Shown here one piece after another: positions 22,976 to 35,430 of a DNA stretch of 64,000 nucleotides (the first letter of the stretch is position 1; every line of letters starts with the position of its first letter). The notes beneath the pieces are model-generated. The model was not told the DNA's origin. It worked only from the letters and a program-made list of their open reading frames with translations, and searched no databases. Both the position numbers and the translations under genes were made by a program. Source of the stretch: Platycnemis pennipes (lineage: Eukaryota > Arthropoda > Insecta > Odonata > Platycnemididae); NCBI GenBank assembly GCA_933228895.1, contig OW121855.1, positions 38,516,698 to 38,580,697 on the forward strand, given 5' to 3'.

Positions 22976-25900
22976 CGTATTTTCTGCATGCATATACAAA
23001 TAGTTTGGAAAGAGCAGCTGAAATAAAAAATCCCCTAACACAGGCTGGTTATTCTAATTCTCACAGTTCATGTAAATGAATAAACATTTAAAATATTCGA
23101 TATACCTATAAAAACAAACAGTTTTCGCTGACTATTCCATTGAATTCATAGTCTTTTACAATGAAGGCAAAATTATTATTGAATTATGATTGTGCATTTC
23201 TCAAAAAAATCCTTGAAAAAATACATTGTAGCTGTAATTTTAGGAAGCGACCATCTACTGAGGTTTCTGCCGATTATGGTGAGTTAATAGCCCTAGAAAT
23301 AATATTAAGAAAATGGAGAATGAACGGGAGGAATTAAAACCTGTCTTCTTGATCAGTCAATCCCCATCAGACGATACTTGTATGTATTTGTTTAACGTAT
23401 AATATGAGATGTTAAGTCAGAAGTTGCCGCGAGCAGCACGGCACTTATGTAAAAGTAACACTATTAAGCATTTTGACAGGAAATCGAAGCCGGGCCATAA
23501 GTATCCAGTGTTCCTTCCCTTAGTAATTAACTGATCTTCCACACCAAAGTGTATCTCATAGTGCATACTGAAAACTATTTAGTACGATAATGTCATTTTT
23601 CCATTTAATTCGTGGAACGATACGTCTCAGCGTATCAGACATTACATCATTACATTCTTACTTCCATTAATATTGTATTGGCCGTAAAAATGAATATTAA
23701 TTTCCAAAAAACATGTATCCTACTCTTGAGGTTGAAAATATTCCGCACTCAGTCCTCGGAAGCTAAATTCAAACTGAATTTCATTCCTCACTAACCCTCT
23801 TTGTTGAGCGTAAATCATGTTCTCCATGAAGACACGCAGAGTTACCACTCACGAACTTTGCACTTAGCTTTAGTGGATTCTTTACTGCAGTTCAGATATT
23901 TTTACGCACAACTCGTAGGTATCTGGGAACCGTACACTACACGTTTACCTACTCACGGCAATATGTGCACTTCATTTTAGTGCTCCTTCACGACCTATAT
24001 ATAACACTTATCATCTCTTGTGCCCTCATTTAAATTCTTAATCACCGAAGAGATGCTATAGAATTATTTAAGATGATATTGAGCCATTGCAGAAAATACC
24101 ACTATGGCAAGCAATGAATTATCACAATGGCTGGCGATGAATTATCACTACGACAACAACTTAAAAGTTACAATCACAATAACTGATAAACATTTAATCA
24201 AGTGTTTTTAATGTCCGTAATTGTACGTGAGTGTATATGTAAACATATTCAAATACTTTCTCTGCAGCTGATTTTGGGTCTTCCTCTGTTATTTCTGCAC
24301 TGTGGATTCCATGTTGCTATTTTTTTTAAATCTTTTACTTGGCGTAATAAGTACGGGTCGGTACCATAGTGGTTGCTTTGTTATAATGCCATCGACTATT
24401 GTATGTAACACACGAAGTTAGTACGTAAGACATATTTCTTTTTCCGTCACTCGCAATCCTTTATCATCCTACAGCAAACGAGTATAAGCTACAAATACAG
24501 GATATTACGGCAATTTATTCCATTTCAATTCTGGAGTTACCTCCATCCGTGTATCAGGATCCAAACAAAGCTACCCAGAGAGAATTATGAAAATGTAGTA
24601 TTTGAAACCAATCAGGTCTGATGCTATTGAGAATTTAACTTAGGAATCATTTAAAAAATGTCACTTTCCTAGCTGGTTAATACACAAAATCTCCATAGAA
24701 ATTTCGTTGACGTCATGAATTAATCCATACATATTTATTGCACATAACCAGTGATTTTTTTAGCAAAACCGAAGCCAACCTTAAACATAATAATTTATTA
24801 CCCAGCGGGTAGAAGCCAAATGGACTGAGCTTCGGGATTCAGAAGGTTTACAGTTGAATACTGATAGAGGGCGTTGGACATGTTTAGATAAAACCAAGCT
24901 CAGCTAATTTCTGGGTACCAGAATTTTCTGGGACACCGCCGAGGGAAAAGGTATAGGTATTTGTCCCTGTACAATGATGTGTGTATTCCACAAGCTGATG
25001 AAATTTATTTGCACCAAGCAGATGTATTTCGGCCTGTACACCATACTTTTTAAATTTATAACGTACTGCATACATGCAAAAAATATTCTTGAAGAAGAAA
25101 ATAATTTATTGTAAACGAAAGATAAAAAACCTCGTTCCACTTATATGTTCATAAAAACTATGCAAACACAAAATAACGCCCCAGATTATATTCTTTCGGG
25201 AGGCGATATTTAAGCGTGTCCTCCCTCGTGTCCAAAGCTTTATCAGTTTAACAACTCCGATCAAACGTCAGTGATACGACCTTTCCCAGACACATACTAG
25301 GTCTTTATCCTCAAGCTATCATCGTCACGCCACTACTACAAGGTGAGAAACAAGAAAATTAACTAGGCGACATATCTGGAACAAAAAGGGGTAATGGAAG
25401 CGTGACGTTGAATATGGTAAATGGAACTTAAAATTCTTCTTCCTTGTAATGGGCCTCACGGCAGTAAAGACATTCCGATGATAATCTTTCTGGGAAAATA
25501 TCTCGAGCCTACATTCACTGACCGCGGTTTTAATGCATGATTTTATAATAGGACAAAAGTGGAACTTACAAGCAGGTGGCAGTGGAGGGGAGCATATTTA
25601 TTGGAAGTCTGCTGGTAGCAACTTGATACGTGATGTGATCGGGTACCGGCCAGAATTTTGAACACAGGCCGGTATTTCATATATGAATAAGTAATGGTAT
25701 AACAGTGCACATACACAAATGCTCCATGACTCAGCAATAAAATTTCAAGGTGTTTCCACCAAAATGAATCCGCCAACTATTGAACGGAAATATCCTTCCG
25801 GAAGTAAAAGAATATATATATTTATCAGTGTACGGGGAAAAAGAATCGAACCATTTTATTCCATCCTTTCAAAAACTTTCAAGCGCTTCCTAGAACCGTT

Positions 25901-26220
25901 CGTGTATTCCGATCGTTCTTCGTGGAATGGTATGGATAAAACGGCTCATTTTTCACGTTAATTCGAGAAGAATTTGAAATTTTGGGTCCCTTATTACTTT
26001 GAGTATGAATGTGGCATATATGAAAAGTAAATCTCACATGACATGCTTACTTATTATCTTATTACTTGATCCATACATATATTCTACCTCTTTCTAGCCA
26101 TTGCCGGTAAGTTATTAATATTTCATGTATCATACTTAGCACATTTCTGCTGTGCTGAGTATGACGTATGGTTTTGTACAAATATTTTTTCACCTTTTTC
26201 AAATCTTCTAAAATCGCAAA
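22976..26220. other. AT-rich non-coding DNA, nothing recognised
   Basis: About 3.2 kb without a supported gene, RNA or bounded repeat. Short frames (60-80 codons at 23,612, 24,884-25,140, 25,543-25,961) show no motif. Confidence 0.5.
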
Positions 26221-26252
26221 GCTTCATCGTACGACGCGTCGTACGATGAAGC
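26221..26252. repeat. perfect 32-bp palindrome
   Basis: A spacerless inverted repeat with 16-nt arms (gcttcatcgtacgacg and its reverse complement). It is immediately followed by a second short palindrome, cgtcgcgacg. The core is CpG-rich in an AT-rich setting. Confidence 0.95.
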
Positions 26253-27110
26253 GTCGCGACGTCTTCTATAGAGCTCTCTTCCTCCCTGGTATGGAATTTC
26301 TTTTACTATTTTCCTTTGAATAACCAACGACTTCCGTACTTTACTCTTTCCGCTTTCTACTCCTATTGAATTTTCAGCTGGCATCTGTTTGTCTTGAATG
26401 GTACCAGCCAAAAGGGATTAAAAATCAACTGTAGGACCAAGAAAATGCTACAGCAGTAGAATTTTTCCTCGTTGAATTTAACTTGGATTGTCTTCTTAAT
26501 ATCAGATGAGAGTCCTAATTCATTAAGTATACACCGCTTTCAAGTATCTGATCAATAAAGCGATCCTGTTACTCGTGACAACGAACGAGAAATTTGAACA
26601 TTTTAAAAGAAAAATAGTTTTCATTCCTTCAGGATTAAACTAACAGAATATAATAGACTCAAGGATATATACGCATATCATATAAATAGCTTCTTTCCCA
26701 ATTCCTACCTCGGTAGCCTCTATCATAATACTCATTAAGAATATTTTTTCCATGCGATTCATCTAATAATTATATGTTTTGTTCATTTCAAGTGATAGCA
26801 CAGTGATGACCCTTTCTCAACTAAATCAGAGAAAATAGTTTAATTTTACGCATCATTTAATCCAATAACTAAATGGCGCTATGACTGAGAACGTTAAATA
26901 CATATTCAATTACTCATTAAGATTATGATTTATACAATAAAATGTTTTCCTATTAAAATATGAAAAACTGCAAGCGATCTTAAAAATATCCCGGCATTCT
27001 CTTTTTTCGAGTAGATAGGTCTTCCAATGCGAATGCTTGAGAAGGATTACGAAGTTTTCATTTCAGACCTCGTCTTTTGCAAATGTAAGGGAATTGCATA
27101 TTTCCTTCTC
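26253..27110. other. AT-rich non-coding DNA
   Basis: A 67-codon minus-strand frame (26,208-26,411) runs into the palindrome and is unrecognised. Nothing else is supported. Confidence 0.45.
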
Positions 27111-27114
27111 CAGT

Positions 27115-27430
27115 AAGTATTTCGGGGCAGTCAACCTAAGGTAAGTGATTTGTGTCATTTAGGAGAGGTGAATAACAGGGCATGGGTTTAAGTATTTCAA
27201 GTTACAGAGAGATGGTGAGGCGAAACTCATTCTCAGTATAAGCCTGCTCTTTACGAAAGATGCCATGGGGTCCTCAGTTTAACGTCCTACCCGGCGGATG
27301 GAGTATTGTACTCGAAGGGCGCCCCTCATAGCACTCAAGTTGGTACCGATATGCCAATGAGAAATCTGAAAACACCCGGATTTAAACCTGGGTCCTCAGA
27401 ATTAAAGGCCATTACTCATGTCATTGCACC
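27115..27430 (-). repeat. tRNA-SINE family 1, minus-strand copy
   Basis: The reverse complement gives the family's order. There is a B-box remnant (aggtttaaatccgggtg), then ccaacttgagtgctatgag, gtacaatactccatccgccg, ggtaggacgttaaactgagg, ctttcgtaaagagcaggc, and the 3' block cacctctcctaaatgacaca. The match to the 18,327 copy runs nearly to its 3' end. This copy has a single ctttcgtaaagagcaggc segment and no foldback. That supports the view that the palindrome at 18,465 is specific to the other copy. Confidence 0.8.
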
Positions 27431-28020
27431 AATACTATTCCCTTTTTATCTCGATCGCAGACTAACTTATAAGACGAATATTCTCCCGTTGGATGTAAAT
27501 GATGTGCTACCCATGAAAAATTGGTGCCTAGATTTTTCCACAAAAATGTTTTGAAACAATTCTCCAGTTATATTTTTTGCATTTAATATGCTTTTGATAT
27601 ATTTCACCTTCACCCGCGATTGCTTTTTCACCAAAGGCAATTAATCCTTGAAATAACTGGCAATCGTACCTGGGAATGGATTGGAAGATGGAACAGCCAT
27701 TCTGCACACAAAGCGCATATGTACGTGTCCGGAGACTATGGACTTAATTTTTCAAGGACTAGGTATATATTTTTAACAAACTACACTATCCTGGCGCATT
27801 GTGCAGCGTCACTTTGAGTCATTGCAAGGAAGGGAGTTCTCGTTCAATTATTTATTTTGCACTTTCTGTTTAACAAAAGATTTACATAAAATGACCACTC
27901 AATTTTGTTACGAATTATCAACCAATCTGTTTCGCACCCATATAGTCAGGCATCAGGCTCCGGCATTTATTCATGTTTTGTTTTGAACCGGTCATGAATA
28001 TTGGCAGAATTTCAATAATA
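27431..28020. other. non-coding DNA
   Basis: Frames at 27,306-27,986 are unrecognised. The last two bases (28,019-28,020) are the TA duplicated by the mariner. Confidence 0.45.
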
Positions 28021-28789
28021 CGAGGCATGTTTTTTAAGTGAGTACCGTTTTGATACACAAAAAAAACTAGTTAACTTTTTTTAACACATTTATTTTTACA
28101 TGAAAGCCCACACTTTTATCTACTTTTCTATATTTTTTCCACTAATATTACGTCATTTTTGGTATGGAACAACTAGCAATTGTATTCCCTCGTCATAGAA
28201 GCTTGCCGCCTGATTAGATAGACACTGCAGCACGGCCGTTTGGAAACTGTCGTCGTCATCGTGATGATGACTCCCCCGAGACAATCTGGCTTAAGAAATC
28301 GTCACCTTCAGCATGATAACGCTCAATAACAGTTAAGGAGCTGCTTAAATGTTTGTTTTTGTGCGCCTCGGTCAGCATTTTCGGTACCCATCGTATCCAT
28401 TTCGGTACCCATCAGGGTCACCCACTCCGTTCCTCATAATGAACGCTCGCACGACCACCTTTGAAAGATTTTACCCATTTCCGTACCATGCCATCACTCA
28501 TAATGTTTTGTCCGTAAACTTCACAAATTTGACGGTAAATTTCTGCTGCTTTCACACCTTTGGCACTATGAAAACGAATAACTGATCACATTTCACAGTC
28601 GGCGGGATTCTCAATCGGTGGTGGCATTTTAAACACGCACAAAGAGACATAAAGACAATCGATTGTTGCCGTAATGGCATTTGTAGCTTGCCAACATATG
28701 TAAATACATAGTGCGCATGCGCGGGGCACCAACCGAAACTCAGCCGCGGTGGAATTTGAAAACGGTATTTACTTAAAAAACATGCCTCG
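28021..28789 (-). mobile_element. mariner (Tc1/mariner superfamily), internally deleted, with both ends
   Basis: The 769-bp unit has inverted terminal repeats of about 31 bp beginning cgaggcatgttttttaag at both ends (two mismatches near the inner edge). It is bounded by TA on each side (28,019-28,020 and 28,790-28,791), the target duplication of this superfamily. A full mariner is usually about 1.3 kb, so roughly 0.5 kb of interior is missing. The transposase remnant reads on the minus strand. Confidence 0.93.
28130..28627 (-). pseudogene. mariner transposase remnant
   Basis: It starts at the ATG at 28,627-28,625 with MPPPIENPADCEM and a stop. The DNA-binding half then continues in frame: SVIRFHSAKGVKAAEIYRQ, ICEVYGQNIMSDGMVRKWVK, FKGGRASVHYEERSG. 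This is the paired-like helix-turn-helix region of mariner transposases. After a disturbed stretch the frame reads ERYHAEGDDFLSQIVSGE, which in the family leads into the first catalytic D (GDETW); here that box is lost. The middle and most of the DD34D core are deleted. A short C-terminal piece follows. At least two of the stops look like CGA to TGA changes, as expected from CpG decay. Certainly non-functional. Confidence 0.9.
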
Positions 28790-28791
28790 TA

Positions 28792-29094
28792 TTAGTAGCA
28801 ATCATGACTCACTCGATGTATTCTTTAAAAATCTAAATTTATGTTTTTTGAGTCAATCTGTTTTCTGAATAACACGGATCAATATTATTACTTTTTTAAA
28901 GAACACCAAAAATAATTGGAAACCAAAAACAGGATTGAATCAATGAGAATGAAAAATGTCACCAGATGGTTCCATTATACATTTTTATCTCCCAGGACGA
29001 AACCCTAATATGCTTATAAAATAAAAAGAGAGATCTGGAAAGTTAAAAATATCACCAATTTGCCTTGTAAAATAAAGAGGATACGCTGTTTCAG
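28792..29094. other. AT-rich non-coding DNA
   Basis: Nothing supported. A ctgtttca string near 29,088 may be the left target duplication of the next element. Confidence 0.5.
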
Positions 29095-29271
29095 AAAGTG
29101 GGACAAGTGGACGGGAAGAATTGTAAAAGATGGCCTCGTGCGAGATACATGGAACAATTGATGAAGGAAGTGAAAGAGAAGGAATGCGTAAATATGAAGA
29201 TATTAGCCGATAGAAGAACACAGTGGAGAGCTGCGTGAAACCAATCCGAGGATTGATGACCAATGATGATG
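29095..29271 (+). mobile_element. LINE 3' end, same family as 21,608 copy
   Basis: The sequence follows the last 180 bp of the 21,608 element block by block (acgggaagaat...gcctcgtgcgagatacatgg; ttagccgatagaagaac; ggagagctgcgtgaaaccaatcc). It ends in the same gatgatgat tail. A severe 5' truncation is typical of LINE insertion. ctgtttca occurs on both sides (about 29,088 and 29,274) and may be the target duplication. Confidence 0.85.
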
Positions 29272-29855
29272 ATACTGTTTCAAATTGAAGATATTCATGG
29301 AGTTGGAAAATATGTAAAAAATACATGAATTAAGGATTCAAGAATTAAAGGTTGACGACTTTCCTGCCTTTAAATGCATTCATGATGTACAATTAACCTG
29401 CATTCACGCAGCTGTAAAGCGATCAAATAATCAACTGAAATAAATTCCCTCATTTAAGACTGGATTCCTACAAATTTTTAATATATCTAGCTGAGATTCG
29501 AATAAGCAACTGTACATTTCCATATTACATTCTAACGTCTCTTATTAACTTATTTTACCTAAAAGAGTGATGAATATTCTAATTCCGAATTTAAACTCAA
29601 GTACTCCGAAAAATATTTATAATTTTTATTCTTCTATAACAATGGTAAACAAACAAAAAATTTTCTGTTCTAGACATGTTGTTGGGCGATCCTAAAGATA
29701 TTTTAGTGCTAATTCCGAATCTGGGTTCAGATTTTTTCTATCACGATTAGTTTTCTTAGGACAACCGGATTAAATTAAAACCGGACCCCCGGAAACCGGG
29801 GGTTCAAGGGGGTTTCAGCAAATAAATTGTGAATTAAAAAAATGTGAAAAAATGG
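29272..29855. other. non-coding DNA with a small G/C hairpin
   Basis: Mostly AT-rich. Near 29,786-29,806 an acccccgg-aaa-ccgggggt hairpin stands out. No gene. Confidence 0.5.
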
Positions 29856-29859
29856 GTAA

Positions 29860-31178
29860 TTAGGATTTTCTCACAAATTTAGCATCTGGCAAGTCTCTTT
29901 TCAGTGTTCAACAGTAATATGCTGGCATGTTGCTGAACTTTCCTTGGTACCGTTTCTCCATGCGTAAAATATCCTGGTGGAAATGCTCACCGTGTTCATC
30001 ACTAACGGCACCAAGGTTTGGTGGAAAAAAGTCCAGGTGTGAGTCGAGGAAGTGAATTTTTAAAGACATATTGCAGCCCATTTTTTGGTACGATTTAATT
30101 AGATTAGCCACCAGATCGCGATAAGTTTCAGCCATGATACTTCCTAGAAAATGTTCAACTTCATTTTTGAATGCGTTCCACGCGCTTTTTTCCGTTAAAC
30201 TCAATTGGTTTTGAAATTCCGAATCCTTCAGCACTTCCCTAATCTGAGGCCCAATAAAAATTCCTTCTTTGATCTTTGTCTCACTGATTTTAGGGAATTT
30301 TTGTTTAAAATAAGTAAAACCAGCACCATTCTTGTTCATGGCTTTCAAAAATTTTTTAAAAAGTCCTAATTTAATATGTAGAGGTGGCAAAAGAACATTT
30401 TTCGGAGGAGAGTTAAACTAACTTTAACTAACGGCTCGACCAAAGGCTGAAAAAGGACACTTTTGGATCCAGGAACGAGTGCTTTACGTTCTGGCCAATC
30501 TTTTTTCAAGTAATGATTTTTCTGTCTCTGCTATCCCACTCGTAGATGAAGCAACAATATTTCGTGTAGCCAAACTCTAAGCCTAGTAAAATTATAATTA
30601 CTTTTAAGTCACCATAAATTTTCCTCTTATATTTTTCGTAGTGAATTTTTTTATAAAAGTAACTGCATATTCTCATAAGATTCTTTCATGTCAGTTCCAT
30701 GAGCTAAGTTCGAGGGGAGTTCATTTCAATTGTGTATGAGAACAGCCTTTAAACTCACCTTGGACGAATCAATGGACAAACGCCAATGATCTGTGTTGTA
30801 TTCAAAATTAAGAGTATCCGTAACAGAGAGAACATCATTGCAAAAAATAAGATTTTCTTGAGAAAAAAATTATTTAAATTCTTCATGGCGAGATCGATAC
30901 ATATAAATTTTCGTATTTGGATCCAGCAATTTCCAATCCTTTAATCGCAATCCTAAGATTTCACTCTGCTTTTTGGACAAATTTAAATCGCGCACTAGAT
31001 CTTTTAAATCCTCTTGCGTTATAAAATGGGGTCCATCAGATGTACTCGGTCCGAAATTTGGGTACTTCGATTTTTCGAATCCATTCTCACATTCTTGATT
31101 ACTTTCTGAATCTTCGCTAAGATTAACATTTTCCGGTGGTTCCGGCACTGGTAAATTTTTGGAGCAAGGGACCGGTCG
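29860..31178 (-). pseudogene. decayed gene of a repetitive invertebrate family of unknown function
   Basis: Reading the minus strand, the frame starts in a region giving LPVPEPPENVNLSEDSES. It continues through FITQEDLKDLVRDLNLSKKQ and a stop just after HEEFK (30,872-30,870). It then reads FCNDVLSVTDTLNFEYNTDH and frame-shifted LEFGYTKYCCFICEWDSRDR, and ends in a long clean stretch: LPPLHIKLGLFKKFLKAMNK, then NMSLKIHFLDSHLDFFPPNL, GAVSDEHGEHFHQDILRMEK and RYQGKF. A stop at YYC* where I expect W interrupts the last 13 codons, and the frame resumes as TLKRDLPDAKFVRKS to 29,860. From memory, proteins with HFLxSHLDFFPxNLG and SDEHGERFHQDI are very numerous in arthropod and cnidarian genomes, which suggests a mobile-element origin. 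I do not know the reaction and give no name. No terminal repeats were found around this copy. Confidence 0.8.
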
Positions 31179-31229
31179 TATCTATGATTCCAGGTTGTTT
31201 GGATATTTTACTGTGTGTTTTGACTTCGG

Positions 31230-31395
31230 TGTAATTCCTTTAATTTTTGTTAAAAAAATAACAGTCTGAAAAATGATCCTTAGGACCCCGTACCATGAAT
31301 GAGTAAATTTTACACTCCAATGGCCTAGCACCAGGTGACCTCCACCCTCACTAATCAAAACCAATATTCGGGTTGGACACTATTTTTTTAAATGT
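31230..31395 (+). repeat. second tRNA-SINE family, copy B
   Basis: Aligned to the reverse complement of 8,885-9,010, it shares blocks such as the caatggc(c/t)tag core, the ccctcac(c/t)(a/t)atc string and the cgggtt(g/t)...cactattttttt tail. Only the body and tail are clear; the head is lost or too decayed. It lies just upstream (minus-strand sense) of the preceding pseudogene and is not part of it. Confidence 0.65.
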
Positions 31396-33775
31396 AAAAC
31401 CTAACATATCACTTAACTGCATTTCACTTAACATTTGTTGCTTCCATTTTTATCCTGTTTCTCAACCCATTCTCTTCTTAAACTCCATCCACGTATAAAG
31501 GAATCGGGCCGAGGGAATATACTGAGTAACGGAGTGCGCATCGAGGGGTAGCCGATTAAAAGGAATTACGCCCATACAACGCCTCATTCTGCCTTTGAAG
31601 GATACCACTATTACCTTTTGAAGTTTTTTACCATAGCATCATTAATAAGTACAGGCAATAAGTCTTTCAAATCTTGTAAAATATCTATTGGCCTTTTTTT
31701 GAATGAATATATACGTAGACGATAATATCAACTCATGGATAGAGCTTTAAAATAACTCTATTGAACGAGAGCAGGATAGGAACAATTACATCGAGTTGAT
31801 GGCATTTTTGCTTTTATAAAAAGCACTTAATTAAATCTTTTAAAGTCCTTGCTATCTCACATAGATCTGCATATTCCAAATACGTACATAATATTACACA
31901 ATCGATCAAAAAATTTGCCAAATATTTGTTGCCATAGAGTCAATACATTACTTTTATTTCACCAAATCGACGGATCTAGGGTAGGATAATTTAATTTGTG
32001 GCACAACTAGCTGTTAGTCCACTCCCTACAGCTTGGATACAACTGATTGGAGAGACAGGTTTTGGAGATTGGTAAATTCATTATTTAAGATGTCACAATG
32101 AAAGTACAGCCCTTCACTCTTAAGCAATTATGCAGCACGAGGCGCATACAAACACAGTGAATAATTAAGTGGCTGGTAGGAGAAATGTAGTTAATTAGGC
32201 CGAGACCAATGATAACTAGCACTGAAATGGAGTAAAAACATAAAAAAGTCATTACTAAATAAGTATCAGAAGTACTGACAACTAAACAATGAAGCGATTA
32301 TCAACGCCACAAATTTTAAATAGACGACCGAGTTTATGTGAATCTCATTGAATCAAGTAAAATCGTCATTTAATAAACAATACTAAATTTATGCTCGAAA
32401 TTTAATTTATTTGGATGCCACGACAAAGGAATTTAAACGAAGACTCAATATAGAAGAAACACCGAGAAATTCCAATCACAATTTACACTTATTGGTGTAA
32501 CACCATTGACTTGCTACGCATTCCTTTTCTGAATTATCAGAATAAAAAGTATAAAAATAAATAAAAAATGTAGACACTAATCACAAAATATTCTCAATAA
32601 AAGAAATCACGTGAATGGTTATGTGAATGGGGGGAAATGAAATTAAAACAGGTAAGCTCCTTCAAAATATTAAGACTTGGAGAACGAAAAACGAAAAAAT
32701 ATACTATCGCTGTTAGCTGTGTATGGTTGAGTTGAAATAAAAAGGTTGAATAAAGTTTTCCTCCTTTGAACAGGCCACAATATTTAAAATAATTATTTTC
32801 GGCTTTTTAAAAATGTTCTGTTAAAAACGCTAATCGGATGCATAATCCATAATAGTTCTGTGTACAAAAAGATGTTAAAAAATACAACCAATGAATACTA
32901 TGAGTGAGCTTAGCAGATTCACACAGCACGGGAGGCTTCACGTTATGGAAGTGTGGCACAGGAATGAAATAAAAATAACTGCAATTTCCTTTTTAACGTG
33001 TGTTAAAACTGTGCTGTACGTAACTCGGCCGTACCGTATCCGATATACAAATGCGTGATTATGTTATTTTCAGCCTAAGGGCGTGCAATAGAGTTTTAAT
33101 TAATTATGCCTAGGGAAGTGCTATCATTTTATTTTACTACCATGAGGTAGTTACATTAAGTTTTGTACTTTTTCTTAAAAAAATTTTAGTTAACTCGCTC
33201 ATTAAACACCACACTTTAAGAGGGTGAAAAAGAAAAATGTGCAAATCTATCGAGGTTAAAACCCATGAACTGGAAGACCATGAAATTAAAAATGTATAAG
33301 CTCACAGTCCTCATTGCAAATGAAATAACCATTGAAATCGCTTGAAATGCTAATTGCTCAAGCCAGGATACCGGTTTGATTAAAAAATTGCCAGAAATGG
33401 TAATAATTCGAAATTTCCTAAAAAATCGATCTGAAATCTTTCCTAATACAGCAAGAACAATACTCTGGTTCATATTTAAACAAATAAATCATGGCTCATT
33501 TCGCAAATTAAAACTCATGCACCATGTGTTACCGATTGGGTGCTTACTTTTAAAGCGTCCCTTAGAACAAAATCTTCCACGGGATGAAAATTTGTACGAT
33601 TTTTAAAGAAAATATCGATTTATTTTTCTCCAGTTAATGAGAAATATTTTACTTATTTATCCATATTTGATCTAATACTATACATGAAACAAATGATATA
33701 CTGTAGTATAATACACGAAACGAGAAAAATACGGTATACAGCTAGAAGAAGAATATTCTTGCAGTTGTAATTATA
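31396..33775. other. AT-rich non-coding DNA, nothing recognised
   Basis: About 2.4 kb with no supported gene, repeat boundary or RNA. Frames at 33,216-33,606 have no known motif. Confidence 0.5.
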
Positions 33776-34182
33776 CGGTTGGAATTAAGGAAACACTGCA
33801 CTATGCATATGGACCACGCTTCTTTATGTTGTGAGGCATGGAGGATAACAGCCGCAGAAAGGTCAAAACTGAACGAATTCAAACTAGTTTGTTGTGTTAG
33901 AACGAGGAAGATAAAATGGATAGAGTGGGTAACAAACGAAGCAGTCTTACAAAGGGTGGAAGAAAAGGCAAGTCTCCGAAAAATCGACGAAGACGGGGCA
34001 GTATCTTGTGACGATAGGTAATATGAAGACAGCTGTTAAGGGAAAAGTGAGCGGGAAGAATGACGATGGAAGGCCTTGCGTGAAATTGAAATAATGAAGG
34101 ATCTAAAAGGGAGAGACAGTATGCAAAAATGAAGAGGTTAGCCAATACAAAAAAGGACTGGAGAGAAATTCCTCAACTGAAA
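33776..34182 (+). pseudogene. LINE 3' fragment, same family as 21,608 copy
   Basis: Translation gives CCEAWRITAAERSKLNEFKL and then RKIKWIEWVTNEAVLQRVEE. These parallel GSEAWAIRAAEKFRLEKFEM and KIKWIERVISEEVLRRVEEK of the 21,608 copy. The 3' part keeps the kvsgkn block and ends at ggactggagagaaattcc without the gatgat tail. Stops and a small gap break the frame. It is the C-terminal region downstream of the RT catalytic box, so it cannot act. Confidence 0.85.
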
Positions 34183-34870
34183 ACAAAATTGATTACTTAT
34201 CTTTTAAATTTACGTAACACAATGTTTACTAATTACCTTGACAACAAACTAGCGCTTCAAATTGCATAAAAGCCTAAACTCATGGTAGACGCCAAAGATA
34301 ATTTAATATTAGTTACGCAATACTCAAAACATTTTTTTTCATCTCAAAGAAACCGACTTCTCCACTAAATATAAAAAATACATGCTAATTTAAAATGGCA
34401 GAGATCGAAAACCGGGGATTTAAATACTCTTTATCGGCGCAAAGTAGTCGGAGTTTATATTGGTATTTTATCTCGAATAAGTTCAACCTCAGGGTATGCA
34501 AATATATTCCATTAACAACTTAATATTATTTCAGAATTAATAGTTGGGTCTTTGTGTGCGTGTGCGTGAAACGGCAAGACGATTTCAGATGATTGGTGAA
34601 AAATTGACCTCGAAATCGAGCTCAAATATCAACTCCATGATACTCAAACAACTAGGAACATTCGTGTTGAATCATAGAAGTTTGATGACGACGACACACC
34701 TACAAGCAATTTCTTTTTGCTTTTGGTTCTCATCCATTGCAAAACAATTTTACTGGAAATAAGATACCCAGGCAAAAGTCACATTTGGATCAAATTACTC
34801 CGCAATTCATGTTTACGTCTGTGAGAAACACGAAACCTTTCCCCAAGTTGGAGAATACTGCCGACTGGAA
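34183..34870. other. AT-rich non-coding DNA
   Basis: No supported feature. Confidence 0.5.
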
Positions 34871-35430
34871 TGAAGAGAGCCCGGCAAAGGTAGGGATATT
34901 TTCATACAAACGACGCCGTGATTTGGTTAAACAACTGATGAATATTTACGGCCTCGTTGCCCCGAAGGATGAATATCGCCTCCACCTCCTCCTTCAGACC
35001 CTTCCTCTTTCCCCAACTCCAATCCCACACCCTGCGAGCCCTAAAAGGTCCAACGGTTTCGACCCTTCTCAAGCCACTCTCGGACCCTCCCATGAGGTTC
35101 GAGAGTCGTCATTCTTCTCCCCTCCGCTTAAGCCTTTCCATCCTGGCGCCGTGTGTACTCAAAGGACGCTTATCTTCAAAGAAGTCGATCCGGGGAACCT
35201 GCACGCACCATTCCCTGACTGGAGAAAGACGTTTCCCATTACAAACCGCAGTCCTTGCACGCCACGAGGCGAACAGAATGCGAGAGAGAGAGAGAGGCTC
35301 CACGTGGGAGGATCTGGTGGAAAATACAAGACCGACAGATCTCCCGAGGGCTGAAGGATTCCTCCTTCTAACATCCGCTCCGACTCAAGGCCCCTCCTCC
35401 ACTTAAAACCCTTAACGCTACGTTTTTTGT
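34871..35430. other. G+C-rich, pyrimidine-biased island
   Basis: C/T-rich on the plus strand, with a (ga)n run at 35,283-35,295. The frames here (205 codons at 34,737-35,354; 149 at 34,957-35,406) overlap and are P/S/R/T-rich with no domain. It is the same kind of island as at 1.9, 15.3, 48.6 and 52.3 kb. Confidence 0.4.

Noticed and set aside
34737..35406. 205- and 149-codon plus-strand frames
   Set aside because: They overlap in different phases within a pyrimidine-rich island, and both translations are low-complexity.
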